Positions 43,043 through 52,055 of a stretch of DNA of 64,000 bases are shown here, one piece after another. Numbering within the stretch: position 1 is the stretch's first letter; each line of letters starts with the position of its first letter. A model generated the notes under the pieces. That model was not told the DNA's origin and searched no databases. It was given only the letters and a program-made list of their open reading frames with translations. Both the position numbers and the translations under genes were made by a program. Source of the stretch: Sporosarcina trichiuri. Lineage in GTDB: Bacteria; Bacillota; Bacilli; Bacillales_A; Planococcaceae. The stretch covers positions 654,001 to 718,000 of the forward strand of contig NZ_CP129119.1 in assembly GCF_030406775.1 (NCBI RefSeq), written 5' to 3'.

Positions 43043-45106
43043 CTATGATGATTTGACGCTGTCTTTTGCACCGATCTTATCGAACATGAAGGAGTAGAGT
43101 GCAGCCGATTCCTTGAGCTGGTTCAGCCGTCCGGATTCCCCGAAGTGGCCGGCGCCCATGTTGGTCTTCATGACGAGAGTGTTGCTGTCGGTTTTCAGAT
43201 CTCGGAGGCGCGCCACCCACTTGGCCGGTTCGAAATAGCCGACCCGCGGATCGTTCAGCCCGGTCGTGATGTACAGGTGCGGATAGTCTTTCGCTTCCAC
43301 GTTGTCATACGGGCTGTAGGATTTCATGTAGAAATAGCTGTCCGGTTCGCGCGGGTCGCCCCATTCATCCCATTCGAGGGTCGTCAAGGGGATGGAGGTA
43401 TCGAGCATGGTCGTGACCACATCGACGAACGGCACTTCCGGAACGATCACTTTGAAGCGGTCGCCGGCCATATTGGCAACGGCACCCGCGAGCAGTCCGC
43501 CGGCGCTGCCGCCGCGCGCAGCGAGCTGGTCACGCGTCGAAATCCCTTCATTGAGCAGGTAGTCCGCCGCTGCGATGAAATCCGTGAACGTGTTGCGTTT
43601 GTGCTGCATCTTTCCGTTCTCATACCAGTTGCGGCCCATTTCCGATCCGCCGCGCACTTGCGCAACAGCGAAGACAAGACCTATCTCGAGTGCCGGCAGC
43701 CGGTACGGGCTGAAGTGCGGATCGCTGTTCGACCCGTAGGAGCCGTATGCATACAGGAGTGTCGGTGCGGGACCATCCGCAAGTGCGTCCTTCTGATGTA
43801 CAAGGAGCACCGGAATCTTCTCGCCGTCTTCAGCTGTCGCGAACAACTGCTTCTGCACGAACTTGGAAGGATCGTAGCTGCCGCTCACAGGTGCGACTTG
43901 GATCACAGTCTTTTCCAAACTCTCCGGATCAATTGCGTACGTCGTTTCCGGTGTCAGGAACGACTCATAGCTCAGCAGGATTTCGTTCGCATCCCGGCTC
44001 TGACCGCCGAGAATGCCGACCGTGTAGATGGGCTCATCCCAAGTGAGCGGAGCAAGCTCGCCGTCTTTGACGGACCAGAGCTGCGTCAGGCCGTGCTCAC
44101 GCCCTGCAACGAGCAGTACATCCTTGAACGGGTAGACCGCCTGCAGGAATTTGTGCTCATCATACGGCACGACGTTCTCCCGGCTGTCCGGATTGTCGAT
44201 CGGCGCCCGGAGGAGCTGGAAGTTCTGTGCATTTTCATTCGTCATGATCAGCAGGTCACCGTCTGCATCTTCGACATCGTACTCGATGCCTTCACGGCGT
44301 CTGTCGACAAGGTTCGGTTCTGCGAGCGGTTCGTCGGCATCGATGAGGCGGATTTCACTCGTCGTCTTCGAGCCGGAATAAACGGTGATGAACCGCTTGC
44401 TCAGCGTCTTGCTGATATAGAGTGAGAACGTGTCGTCGGTCTCTTCATAGAGGAGTTTATCGTCCCCTGTGCTGCCAAGCTCGTGCCGCCACAGTTTCGA
44501 CGGGCGCTGCTGTTCGTCGACCGTCGTGTAGAACAGGTAGTTGCCGGACCGATCCCATTCGAGGCTGCCGTAGATGAACACATCCGGAATGCGGTCCGCC
44601 AGCAATTCACCGGTCTCCAGGTTTTTCACGAATACCGTATACCGGTCGGTGCCGTCGCGGTTCTCGAGGTAGGCCAGCAGTTTCTGATCCTCTGTGAGAC
44701 GCTGAGCGGTGACACTCAGATAATCACTCCCTGCGGCGAGTTCGTTTAGGTCGAGCGTAATCTCCTCGTCCGTGCTGTCGAGCTGACTGCGCATCGCTGC
44801 CTGCTTGCGCGCATAGACCGGATACTGCTTATCTTTGTCCTGCCGCGAGTAGTAGAAATACGGACCGCGCTGTACCGGGACATCGACTTCCGTCTCAGGC
44901 ACCCGGTCCACCATCGCCTGGTAGATCTCCTCGGTTTGCTGCTCGAGCGGTTTCATAACCTCGTCATAATACCGGTTTTCTGCTTCGAGATACTCGATGA
45001 CTTCAGGATTCTCTTTTTCCTTCAGCCAGTAATAATCATCCTCGCGCACATCGCCATGCAGCTCATGCGGATGCGGGATACGTTTTGCAATTGGTGGTTT
45101 CATCAT
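43043..45106 (-). CDS. ptrB: Oligopeptidase B-like S9 family serine peptidase
   Basis: The 687-residue protein has an N-terminal prolyl-oligopeptidase beta-propeller (about 10-400; HGDVREDDYYWLKEKENPEV is the typical opening) and a C-terminal alpha/beta hydrolase domain. Its catalytic residues are Ser in ARGGSAGGLL, Asp in GLNDPRVGYFEP and His in MGAGHFGESGR. Oligopeptidase B cuts short peptides after Arg or Lys in the cytosol. There is no signal peptide. It is transcribed away from repeat array B, which lies directly upstream. Confidence 0.9.
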   Translation of the reverse strand: MMKPPIAKRIPHPHELHGDVREDDYYWLKEKENPEVIEYLEAENRYYDEVMKPLEQQTEEIYQAMVDRVPETEVDVPVQRGPYFYYSRQDKDKQYPVYARKQAAMRSQLDSTDEEITLDLNELAAGSDYLSVTAQRLTEDQKLLAYLENRDGTDRYTVFVKNLETGELLADRIPDVFIYGSLEWDRSGNYLFYTTVDEQQRPSKLWRHELGSTGDDKLLYEETDDTFSLYISKTLSKRFITVYSGSKTTSEIRLIDADEPLAEPNLVDRRREGIEYDVEDADGDLLIMTNENAQNFQLLRAPIDNPDSRENVVPYDEHKFLQAVYPFKDVLLVAGREHGLTQLWSVKDGELAPLTWDEPIYTVGILGGQSRDANEILLSYESFLTPETTYAIDPESLEKTVIQVAPVSGSYDPSKFVQKQLFATAEDGEKIPVLLVHQKDALADGPAPTLLYAYGSYGSNSDPHFSPYRLPALEIGLVFAVAQVRGGSEMGRNWYENGKMQHKRNTFTDFIAAADYLLNEGISTRDQLAARGGSAGGLLAGAVANMAGDRFKVIVPEVPFVDVVTTMLDTSIPLTTLEWDEWGDPREPDSYFYMKSYSPYDNVEAKDYPHLYITTGLNDPRVGYFEPAKWVARLRDLKTDSNTLVMKTNMGAGHFGESGRLNQLKESAALYSFMFDKIGAKDSVKSS

Positions 45107-45239
45107 CTGTCAAACTCCTTCCTCACTTTGAAGCTACCTTACTACTTTCGATGAAAGTCTGAAAAGTCCTTTATTTGATATTGTGGGGAAGTTGGAGGCT
45201 ATTTTTTGCATGAAAGGTGGTTGGTGGGATGACTTCGTG

Positions 45240-46040
45240 TGCGGAAGGCGCGCTTAATTGCGTGAAGCCTGGGCAAGTCGGTGCCTTCAGTTAGATAAGA
45301 TGGTTTTAATTGCGTGAAGCCCCGGAAAGTGGGTGCCTTCAGGAAGATAAGGCGGTCTTAATTGCCTGAAGCCCGGGAAAGTGGGTGCCTTCAGGAAGAT
45401 AAGGCGGTCTTAATTGCCTGAAGCCCGGGGAAGTGGGTGCCTTCAGGAAGATAAGACGGTCTTAATTGCGTGAAGCCCCGGAAAGTGGGTGCCTTCAGGA
45501 AGATAAGGAGCTCTTAATTGCATGAAGCTCGGGGAAGTCAGTGCCTTCAGGAAGATAAGGAGCTCTTAATTGCCTGAAGCCCGGGAAAGTGGGTGCCTTC
45601 AGGAAGATAAGGCGGTCTTAATTGCGTGAAGGCCGGTTAAATCGGTGCCTTCAGGAAGATAAGGCGGTCTTAATTGCGTGAAGGCCGGTTAAATCGGTGC
45701 CTTCAGGAAGATAAGGAGCTCTTAATTGCATGAAGCCTGGTGAAATGGCTGCCTTCAGGCAGATAAGAGGCTCTTAATTGCTTGAAGGCCGGTTAAATCG
45801 TTGGCTTCAGGAAGATAAGGTGGTCTTAATTGCACGAAGACCAGAGAAATGGCTGACTTCAGACAGATAAGATGCGCTTAATTGCGTGAAGCGCGGTGAC
45901 TCAGTTGGCTTCAGGAAGATAAGATGCTTTTAATTGTACGAAGCTCGGGGAAATCGGTGTCATCCAGAAGAAAAGGCATACTTAATTGGCTGAAGGCCGG
46001 TTAAATCGGTGTTTTCAAGAAGATAAGGAGTTCTTACAGG
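45240..46040. repeat. 52-bp tandem repeat array B (sixteen units)
   Basis: TTAATTG (degenerate in the last unit) starts at 45254 and recurs every 52 bp without exception to 46034. The consensus unit is CTTAATTGCGTGAAG, a GC-rich spacer such as CCCGGGGAAGTGGGTGC, then CTTCAGGAAGATAAG and GCGGT. The flanking arms of neighbouring units can pair as CTTCAGGAAGATAAG with CTTAATTGCCTGAAG (12 of 15). It fills the divergent region between ptrB and the NERD gene. 52 is not a multiple of 3 and no frame spans it. Confidence 0.95.
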
Positions 46041-46110
46041 CGTAAATGACTTCGTGCAGGTGGTGTGCCTGGCAAACTACTTTTTTACGGATGAACATTT
46101 AAAAGAAAAA

Positions 46111-46138
46111 TAGACAAGTACAGGAAATAGTCTACAAT
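46111..46138 (+). promoter_or_regulatory. Probable SigA promoter of the NERD gene
   Basis: TAGACA (46111-46116) and TACAAT (46133-46138) are 16 bp apart, just before the AGGAGGGG ribosome binding site. Confidence 0.6.
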
Positions 46139-46164
46139 GAAGAAAGACGACAGGAGGGGTCTTT

Positions 46165-47022
46165 ATGCGGGAATTTCTGCTTGCTTTCGATGGTTTGGAA
46201 AAACAGCCGATTGTTTACGTCATTATATTTTTAGTACTTCTTAGCTTTATTTATCAAGCGAAACGGCCTGCAATCCGAGGGGCATTCGGTGAATGGCTGG
46301 TAAACCGGCGCCTCAGGAAGCTTGGGGATGAATACCATATTTTCTCGGATCTCTACATACCGGACGATAATGGCGGTTATACCCAGGTTGACCACCTGAT
46401 CGTATCGGTTTATGGGATCGTTGTGCTGGAAACAAAAAACTACAGCGGGTGGATATTCGGGTCAGAAACGCAAAAGTATTGGACACAGGTTATCTACAAA
46501 AACAAAAATCGGTTTTACAATCCGATCCGTCAAAACTACGGACATATACAGTCATTAAAACATCATTTGAACAAAGTGAATCTGCCGGCAGAGTCGGTCA
46601 TTGTATTTACAGGTGACGCTGTTCTAAAAATGGAGCAGCCATTTGAGACATCAGAAGTTCTGACTCTTGGCGCACTGAGGAAGTACCTATTGAAAGAACG
46701 GCCAAGACTGCTTGCGGAGGATGAGGTCGGGAATATATGCAGGAATTTAAAGTCTCTTGCGTCCCTGGATGCAGCTGAACGGAAGCGTGTGAAAAAGCTG
46801 CATTTGCGTGGAGTGAAGCAGAAACAGAAGGAAAGCGTGCTTTCAAAAAGAAAAGTAGGCGAGACCGTGATTCCTGTTGTAGAAGAAAGTCCAGAAGCTC
46901 TTTCCCAGGACAGCTGTCCGCGCTGCAATCACCCGCTTATTCTCAGGAAGGGGAAATATGGTGATTTTATTGGCTGCAGTGCATTCCCAAAATGTCGCTA
47001 TACAATGAATAAACAAGCATAG
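46165..47022 (+). CDS. NERD domain protein with C-terminal topoisomerase-type zinc ribbon
   Basis: The 285-residue protein has an N-terminal membrane helix (about 15-31). A NERD nuclease-related domain follows (about 38-160) with QVDHLIVSVYGIVVLETKNYSG, the predicted D/E-x-K core. A basic linker leads to a four-cysteine zinc ribbon (CPRC then CSAFPKC) like the C-terminal fingers of topoisomerase I. Such proteins are thought to act on DNA, but the role is unproven. The gene is visibly more AT-rich than its neighbours and lies between two repeat arrays, hinting at transfer. Confidence 0.85.
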   Translation: MREFLLAFDGLEKQPIVYVIIFLVLLSFIYQAKRPAIRGAFGEWLVNRRLRKLGDEYHIFSDLYIPDDNGGYTQVDHLIVSVYGIVVLETKNYSGWIFGSETQKYWTQVIYKNKNRFYNPIRQNYGHIQSLKHHLNKVNLPAESVIVFTGDAVLKMEQPFETSEVLTLGALRKYLLKERPRLLAEDEVGNICRNLKSLASLDAAERKRVKKLHLRGVKQKQKESVLSKRKVGETVIPVVEESPEALSQDSCPRCNHPLILRKGKYGDFIGCSAFPKCRYTMNKQA

Positions 47023-47024
47023 AA

Positions 47025-47060
47025 AAACCCGCTTCCATCGCGTATGGAAGCGGGTTTTAT
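47025..47060. terminator. Bidirectional terminator
   Basis: AACCCGCTTCCAT pairs perfectly with ATGGAAGCGGGTT around CGCGT, with A-runs and T-runs at the two ends. Confidence 0.88.
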
Positions 47061-48143
47061 TCAGAAGAAATAGAGGCCAAGGCTGACGACAATCCCGCTC
47101 AGCACGAGGACGAAGACGCAGTAGCCCATGATGTCCTTGGCGCGCAGGCCGGCAATTGCGAGGGCGGGCAGTGCCCAGAACGGCTGGATCATGTTGGTCC
47201 AGGCGTCTCCCCAGGCGACGGCTATTGCGGTCTTCGAATAGCTGACGCCGAGTGATTGGGCCGCGTCCAGCATGATCGGTGCCTGGACTGCCCACTGGCC
47301 GCCGCCGGATGGGACGAAGAAATTGACGATGCCCGCTGCATAGAATGTGAAGAGCGGGAACGTCGCGGCGGTGGAAATGTTGACGAATCCCTGGGAGATC
47401 ACGCCGGCGAGCCCCGAATCGACCATCATGCCCATGATTCCGGCATAGAACGGGAACTGGATGATGATGCCGCCGGCTGTTTTGACCGCATTGGCGACCG
47501 CAGCGAGGAACTGCCGCGGCGTCCCGTGGAAGATGATTCCAAGTATGAAGAAAATCAGGTTGACGATGTTCAGATTGAGATCGAACCCGCTGACCGCGAA
47601 GTGATGCACGAGATATACGACACCGAGCAGACCGATGAGCATCGACAGGATCCAGCTGTCTTCCAGACGCGAAGCGGGCGTCCGTTCAGCAGGCGGTTCC
47701 GCAATGATCTCATCCTCCAGAAGAGCCGGGTCCACAGAAACAGTATCTTCTTTTTTCGGCATCATGAAGCGGTTCAGGATCGGCAGTGTAAGGAAGATCA
47801 CACCCACGATGATCAGGTTGTACGTCGAGAAAATCGTTTCGGATGTCGGCACAATGCCCATCAGATCCTCATACGGATGATCTTTCGTCGCGATGGACAG
47901 CGGGATGGAACCGCCGAGCCCGCCATGCCAGACGATGAAGCCTGAATAGGCGCTCGCGATGAGAAGCCGGTAGTCGACCGTCGTCACTTTCTTCGCGATT
48001 TCCTTAGCGAACAAGGCGCCGATCACCAGGCCGAAGCCCCAGTTGATCCAGCAGGCGATCAGTGAAACGACCGTGACCAGGATGATTGAGGATCCTGGCG
48101 ATTTCGCGAGCCCCGCCAGATTGCTCAGCCCTTTTTTGAACAT
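47061..48143 (-). pseudogene. atoE: AtoE-type short-chain fatty acid transporter, 5'-truncated
   Basis: The 360 residues match AtoE-family carriers of about 440 residues from roughly residue 80 on (ACWINWGFGLVIGALFAKE, IQFPFYAGIMGMMVDSGL, NFFVPSGGGQWAVQAP, MIQPFWALPALAIAGL). The first helices are missing. Homology stops at the ATG at 48143, where repeat array C begins. No ribosome binding site precedes that ATG, so the gene is probably not translated, or only poorly. The rest of the frame is intact, which suggests recent damage. A working copy would import acetoacetate or butyrate-like acids. Confidence 0.75.
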
Positions 48144-48520
48144 TTGATTGCCCGAAGCAAGGGGGACTTGGTGTCTTCGTGAAGATAAGGCGGTCTTAAT
48201 TGCGCGAAGCGGGGGAACACGGTGTCTTCGTGAAGATAAGGCGGTCTTAATTGCGTGAAGCTCAGGGAAGTCGATGCCTTCAGGAAGATAAGACGGTCTT
48301 AATTGCGTGAAGCCCGGGGACGTGGGTGCCTTCAGGAAGATAAGACGGTCTTAATTGCGTGAAGCCCAGGGAAGTGGGTGCCTTCAGGAAGATAAGGCGA
48401 TCTTAATTGCCTGAAGCCGGGGGAAATCGGTGTCTTCAGGAATATAAGGCGGTCTAAACTGCCTGAAGCCGGGGGAAATCGGTGCCTTCAGGAAGATAAG
48501 GTCCCCTTAATTGCTAGATG
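48144..48520. repeat. 52-bp tandem repeat array C (eight units)
   Basis: Unit markers start at 48144, 48196, 48247, 48299, 48351, 48403, 48455 and 48507: steps of 52 with a single step of 51. The first units have CTTCGTGAAGATAAG arms as in array A, the later ones CTTCAGGAAGATAAG arms as in array B. It abuts the truncated atoE on one side and the DUF1284 promoter region on the other. Confidence 0.93.
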
Positions 48521-48590
48521 TCCCGGCCATATTGGCCGCCAATCTGCTACACTGATAGAAACCTATCAAAACGCTGAAGAAGGTGATTCA

Positions 48591-49025
48591 ATGATCAAAC
48601 TGCGCGGCCATCACATTCTCTGCCTGCTCGGCTACCGGGGGATGGGGTACTCGCCGGAATATGTGGCCAATATGACAGCTGTCCATACTACGTTGCGGAC
48701 AAAACCGGACACGCTCATCCAGGTGATCAAGGGACCGGATCACCTGTGCGCGAAATTTCCTGATGACCAGCCGTATCACTGCGAGGACAAGGGGATTTAT
48801 TCCCGTGATCAGGATATTGTGAAACGGCTCGGGCTTACACCGAGCGATGTGCTGCCGTGGCGCGAAGTGGAGCGGCGGGTGCGGCTCCAGATCCGGCCAT
48901 CCGACATTGCTGTCATCTGTGAGACGTGTTCCTGGCGCGGGTATGGCGTCTGTGAACAGGGCGTCGAACGAATTGTCGAGGCGAAGGGACTATTCGACGT
49001 GCCGGGTTCATCGGCAGACCGCTGA
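48591..49025 (+). CDS. DUF1284 domain protein
   Basis: The 144-residue cysteine-rich protein begins MIKLRGHHILCLLGYRGMGY, the DUF1284 signature. It has further cysteines in HLCAKFP, YHCEDK, VICETCSW and VCEQG that could hold an iron-sulfur cluster. The function is unknown. ATG 48591 has GAAGAAGGTGATTC upstream. Confidence 0.85.
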   Translation: MIKLRGHHILCLLGYRGMGYSPEYVANMTAVHTTLRTKPDTLIQVIKGPDHLCAKFPDDQPYHCEDKGIYSRDQDIVKRLGLTPSDVLPWREVERRVRLQIRPSDIAVICETCSWRGYGVCEQGVERIVEAKGLFDVPGSSADR

Positions 49026-49104
49026 TCCTCCACCCGGCCAATCGGCAGCAGTCCCCGGCTGGATATGCCGGCGGCTGCGGTCAGACACCTTCCTATACAA
49101 ACAA

Positions 49105-49140
49105 GAAAGACAGGCTCCTTTAGCGGATGCCTGCCTTTTT
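49105..49140 (+). terminator. Terminator after the DUF1284 gene
   Basis: AAAG-A-CAGGC pairs with GCCTG-C-CTTT and five T follow. The loop is long, so the call is moderate. Confidence 0.55.
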
Positions 49141-49201
49141 GCCGTATTGGCCAACTGGTTTTGTCCGCAGCCATAGTAGCCAGATTCACACCCCGCATGG
49201 T

Positions 49202-49372
49202 CTACAGGACAGGCAAGTACGAGTCATAGACGGGATGTGCATAATAAGGGGGCCGGATTCCGATCTGCGGGACTTCCACTTGTAAAAAACCGGGGCCGTA
49301 CACGATTACGGATTTCTCCTCGGAATACGGGATGAGCAGACAGCGCACTTTGCGCGAAACGAAGTAGTCCAT
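49202..49372 (-). CDS. 56-residue protein of unknown function
   Basis: ATG 49372 has an excellent AGGAGGTGG eight bases upstream. The peptide has an amphipathic beta-like stretch (VRCLLIPYSEEKSVIVYG) and a proline/tyrosine-rich end (RPPYYAHPVYDSYLPVL). No family is recognised. It is short, so a chance frame is possible, but the ribosome binding site is among the best in the region. Confidence 0.5.
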   Translation of the reverse strand: MDYFVSRKVRCLLIPYSEEKSVIVYGPGFLQVEVPQIGIRPPYYAHPVYDSYLPVL

Positions 49373-49501
49373 GGCGGCAGCCACCTCCTGTCATGTGTCC
49401 GTATACTGTATTCCCGACCTGTTCGTTGTGTGATGTCTAACCAATCGTTCCCGCGCATACGATAGCCTGATTCCAGGCAGACCAGAAAGGACGATGACGT
49501 T

Positions 49502-50419
49502 ATGACACACGGGGAGTCTGAACGTAAGGCGTATCCGCTTCAGAAGAATTACGGGAAGATCACGAAATACGAAGAAGTGGCGGTCACGGTCCCGGAACAG
49601 CGGCAGTACCGCCAGCCCGGGCGGGAAGATCTCATGGTGCCGAGGCCGATCATCGAGAATCCGAACTGCACGGGCAGCGGGAAACTAATCGGCAAAACAG
49701 CGCTCATCACTGGCGGGGACAGCGGGATGGGTGCCGCGGCAGCCATCTCATTCGCAAAGGAAGGGGCGGACGTTGCGATCGCCTATCTGGATGAACATCA
49801 GGACGCCGGACGCACCAGGGACCGTATTGAACAGCTCGGACAGCGCTGTCTCCTGCTGCCGGGGGATCTGCGGGATAAGGAACAATGCCGCCGCATTGTC
49901 GACCAGACCATTGAAACATTCGGCGCGCTCGATATACTCTGCAATCATGTCGGTATCCAGTTCCAACAGACGGACCTGACCGATATCAGCGACGAGCAGT
50001 TCGATGAAACGTTCAAAGTCAACGTCTATTCGCACTTTTATACGACACGCGCGGCACTGCCGCATCTTCAGGCCGGCAGTTCCATCATCAATACTGCGTC
50101 TGTCGTCGCCTTTGAAGGCCATGAAGAACTGATGGACTACACGGCGACGAAAGGGGCGATCGTCGGAATGACACGGGCGCTTGCCAGGAACGTCATCAAA
50201 AAGGGGATCCGTGTCAATGCGATCGCCCCCGGCCGCATCTGGACGCCGCTCATCCCGTCGAGTTTTTCGGCGGACCAGGTCGTGCTCGCAGGAAATCCCA
50301 TGGATCGGCAGGCACAGCCGTTCGAAGTCGCTCCGACCTTCGTCTATCTGGCGTCCGATGATTCCCGGTTCGTCACCGGGCAGGTGCTCCATGTCAACGG
50401 CGGCCAAGTGTTTGCCTGA
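49502..50419 (+). CDS. SDR family oxidoreductase with N-terminal extension (YhdF-like)
   Basis: The 305-residue protein carries about 60 residues before the Rossmann fold (a Q-x-P-G-type extension, [15 protein letters not shown]), as in the YhdF/YhxC stress-type SDRs. The cofactor motif is [12 protein letters not shown], the catalytic serine lies in NTASVVAF, and DYTATK gives the YxxxK. NHVG replaces the usual NNAG. In B. subtilis yhdF belongs to the general stress regulon; GTCTAA and GCATAC 14 bp apart (49434-49459) could be a weak SigB promoter here. Confidence 0.85.
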   Translation: MTHGESERKAYPLQKNYGKITKYEEVAVTVPEQRQYRQPGREDLMVPRPIIENPNCTGSGKLIGKTALITGGDSGMGAAAAISFAKEGADVAIAYLDEHQDAGRTRDRIEQLGQRCLLLPGDLRDKEQCRRIVDQTIETFGALDILCNHVGIQFQQTDLTDISDEQFDETFKVNVYSHFYTTRAALPHLQAGSSIINTASVVAFEGHEELMDYTATKGAIVGMTRALARNVIKKGIRVNAIAPGRIWTPLIPSSFSADQVVLAGNPMDRQAQPFEVAPTFVYLASDDSRFVTGQVLHVNGGQVFA

Positions 50420-50662
50420 CAGAACAAGTTGAACGGAAAAACCGCATGGCCTATCAAACGAACAGACTGCCGGCGCTCCCTCCTTTTCCCTCGTTCCAGA
50501 GAGGACAGTGGGTTTTTTGTTGTCCCAATCAGTATTCCACAGCGTACTTGAAAACGGCAGACGTGGAATCCGGCCGAATACCATTACTATTACGGACTGC
50601 CTCCTCATACATTGGCTGAAGAACCGGTGATTCATGACTACCAGTAAAAGGAAGGTGGCTGT

Positions 50663-51829
50663 ATGAGGTACGCATCTATCCGGGTGGGACAGATCCCCCC
50701 GTATCTATTTGCGGAGATCAATCAGAAAAAAGCGGCGCTGCTCAATAAAGGAGTCGACGTCATCGATTTGGGGATCGGCGACCCGGATCTGCCGACACCG
50801 CCGCACATTGTCGGCAGGCTCGCGGACGAACTGCTCAAGCCGGCGAATCTCAAGTATCCGAGTTTCATAGGCTGCCTGGAATTCCGCCAGGCCGTCGCTG
50901 ATTTCTACAAGCGTCAGTTCGGTGTTGATCTGGACCCCGAAACTGAGGTGCTGGCGCTGATCGGCTCCAAAGAAGGGATCGCCCACCTGGTGCCGGCCCT
51001 GATCGACCCGGGCGATACGGTCCTGATTCCCGATCCGAGCTATCCCGTCTACAGGATGGCGACGCTGCTTGCAAACGGCACGCCGTATCCGATGCCGCTG
51101 CTGCAGGAAAATAACTTCGAGCCGGATTTCGAGGTGATTCCGCCTGAAGTGCTCAGCGAGGCCAAGCTCATGTTCTTGAACTATCCCGGCAACCCGACCG
51201 CCGCTACCGTGGAACCGGATTTTTTTGACAGAGCAGTTGCATTCGCGAAGACGCATCAGATCCCGATCGCGCATGACTCCGCCTACAACATGGTGACATT
51301 CGGAGACTACCGGGCACCGAGCATCCTGCAGGCAGCAGACGCCAAGGAAGTTGCGGTGGAATTCGGCTCGTTCTCCAAAACGTACAATATGACCGGGATG
51401 CGCATCGGGTATGCCGTCGGAAACAAAAAGATCCTCCGTGCGCTGAGAGTCCTGAAAAGCAACACGGATACAGGACAGTTCACACCGATCCAACTAGCGG
51501 CCGCGTTCGCATTGAACAGCGACCAGAGCTGTATCGCCGCCCATAACCGGATCTACGAAGAGCGGATGGCCGCCGTCCTCGAAGGCCTTGCCGCGATCGG
51601 AATCAAAGCCGACAAGCCGCGCGGCAGCTTTTTCATCTGGGCCCGTGTGCCGGAAGGCTTCACGTCGGCTGGATTCGTCACGTCCGTTTTGGAGAAAACC
51701 GGTGTCATCGTAACACCGGGCAGCGCATTCGGTGAGTCCGGCGAAGGATATTTCCGGATTTCGCTGTCCGTCCCGACCGAGCGGCTGCTGGATGCGATCG
51801 AGCGGATAAAAGAACACATCCGGCTGTGA
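50663..51829 (+). CDS. Class I aminotransferase (LL-diaminopimelate aminotransferase-like)
   Basis: This 388-residue PLP enzyme of fold type I has the Schiff-base lysine in SFSKTYNMTGMRIGY. The substrate and cofactor motifs DLGIGDPDLPTP, NYPGNPTAA and HDSAYNMVTFGD place it in the DapL/AlaA-like branch. ATG 50663 has AAAAGGAAGGTGG upstream. It opens the catabolic block; one possibility is transamination of the lysine- or aminoadipate-type intermediate handled by the genes downstream, but biosynthetic use cannot be excluded. Confidence 0.85.
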   Translation: MRYASIRVGQIPPYLFAEINQKKAALLNKGVDVIDLGIGDPDLPTPPHIVGRLADELLKPANLKYPSFIGCLEFRQAVADFYKRQFGVDLDPETEVLALIGSKEGIAHLVPALIDPGDTVLIPDPSYPVYRMATLLANGTPYPMPLLQENNFEPDFEVIPPEVLSEAKLMFLNYPGNPTAATVEPDFFDRAVAFAKTHQIPIAHDSAYNMVTFGDYRAPSILQAADAKEVAVEFGSFSKTYNMTGMRIGYAVGNKKILRALRVLKSNTDTGQFTPIQLAAAFALNSDQSCIAAHNRIYEERMAAVLEGLAAIGIKADKPRGSFFIWARVPEGFTSAGFVTSVLEKTGVIVTPGSAFGESGEGYFRISLSVPTERLLDAIERIKEHIRL

Positions 51830-52055
51830 CGGCGACCGCCGTCCCGGCCGTTTCCCGCTGACCGATACCCCGATCGGCTGGCGAAGGGCCAAACGGACAG
51901 TGCGGCAGAAAAGAGATTGCGGAAGGATCCATCGTCGCATGTTCCGGAAACCATCAGCATACAATCGACTGTCAGGCAAACGTTCCTCCATTCTAGAAAT
52001 GGACGAGCAATTTGTCGTGCGAAGTATTTGTAATAAAAACAGGGAGGTCATACTT

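Noticed and set aside
43145..44425. 426-codon plus-strand frame inside the oligopeptidase gene
   Set aside because: It is a shadow frame; the opposite strand encodes a complete S9 peptidase with an intact catalytic triad.
45240..46040. CRISPR array
   Set aside because: The step is regular, but the whole 52-bp unit including the spacer part is conserved and there are no unique spacers or cas genes.
51830..52055. Lysine riboswitch upstream of the amino acid importer
   Set aside because: No conserved lysine-riboswitch core or terminator pair was recognised in these bases.
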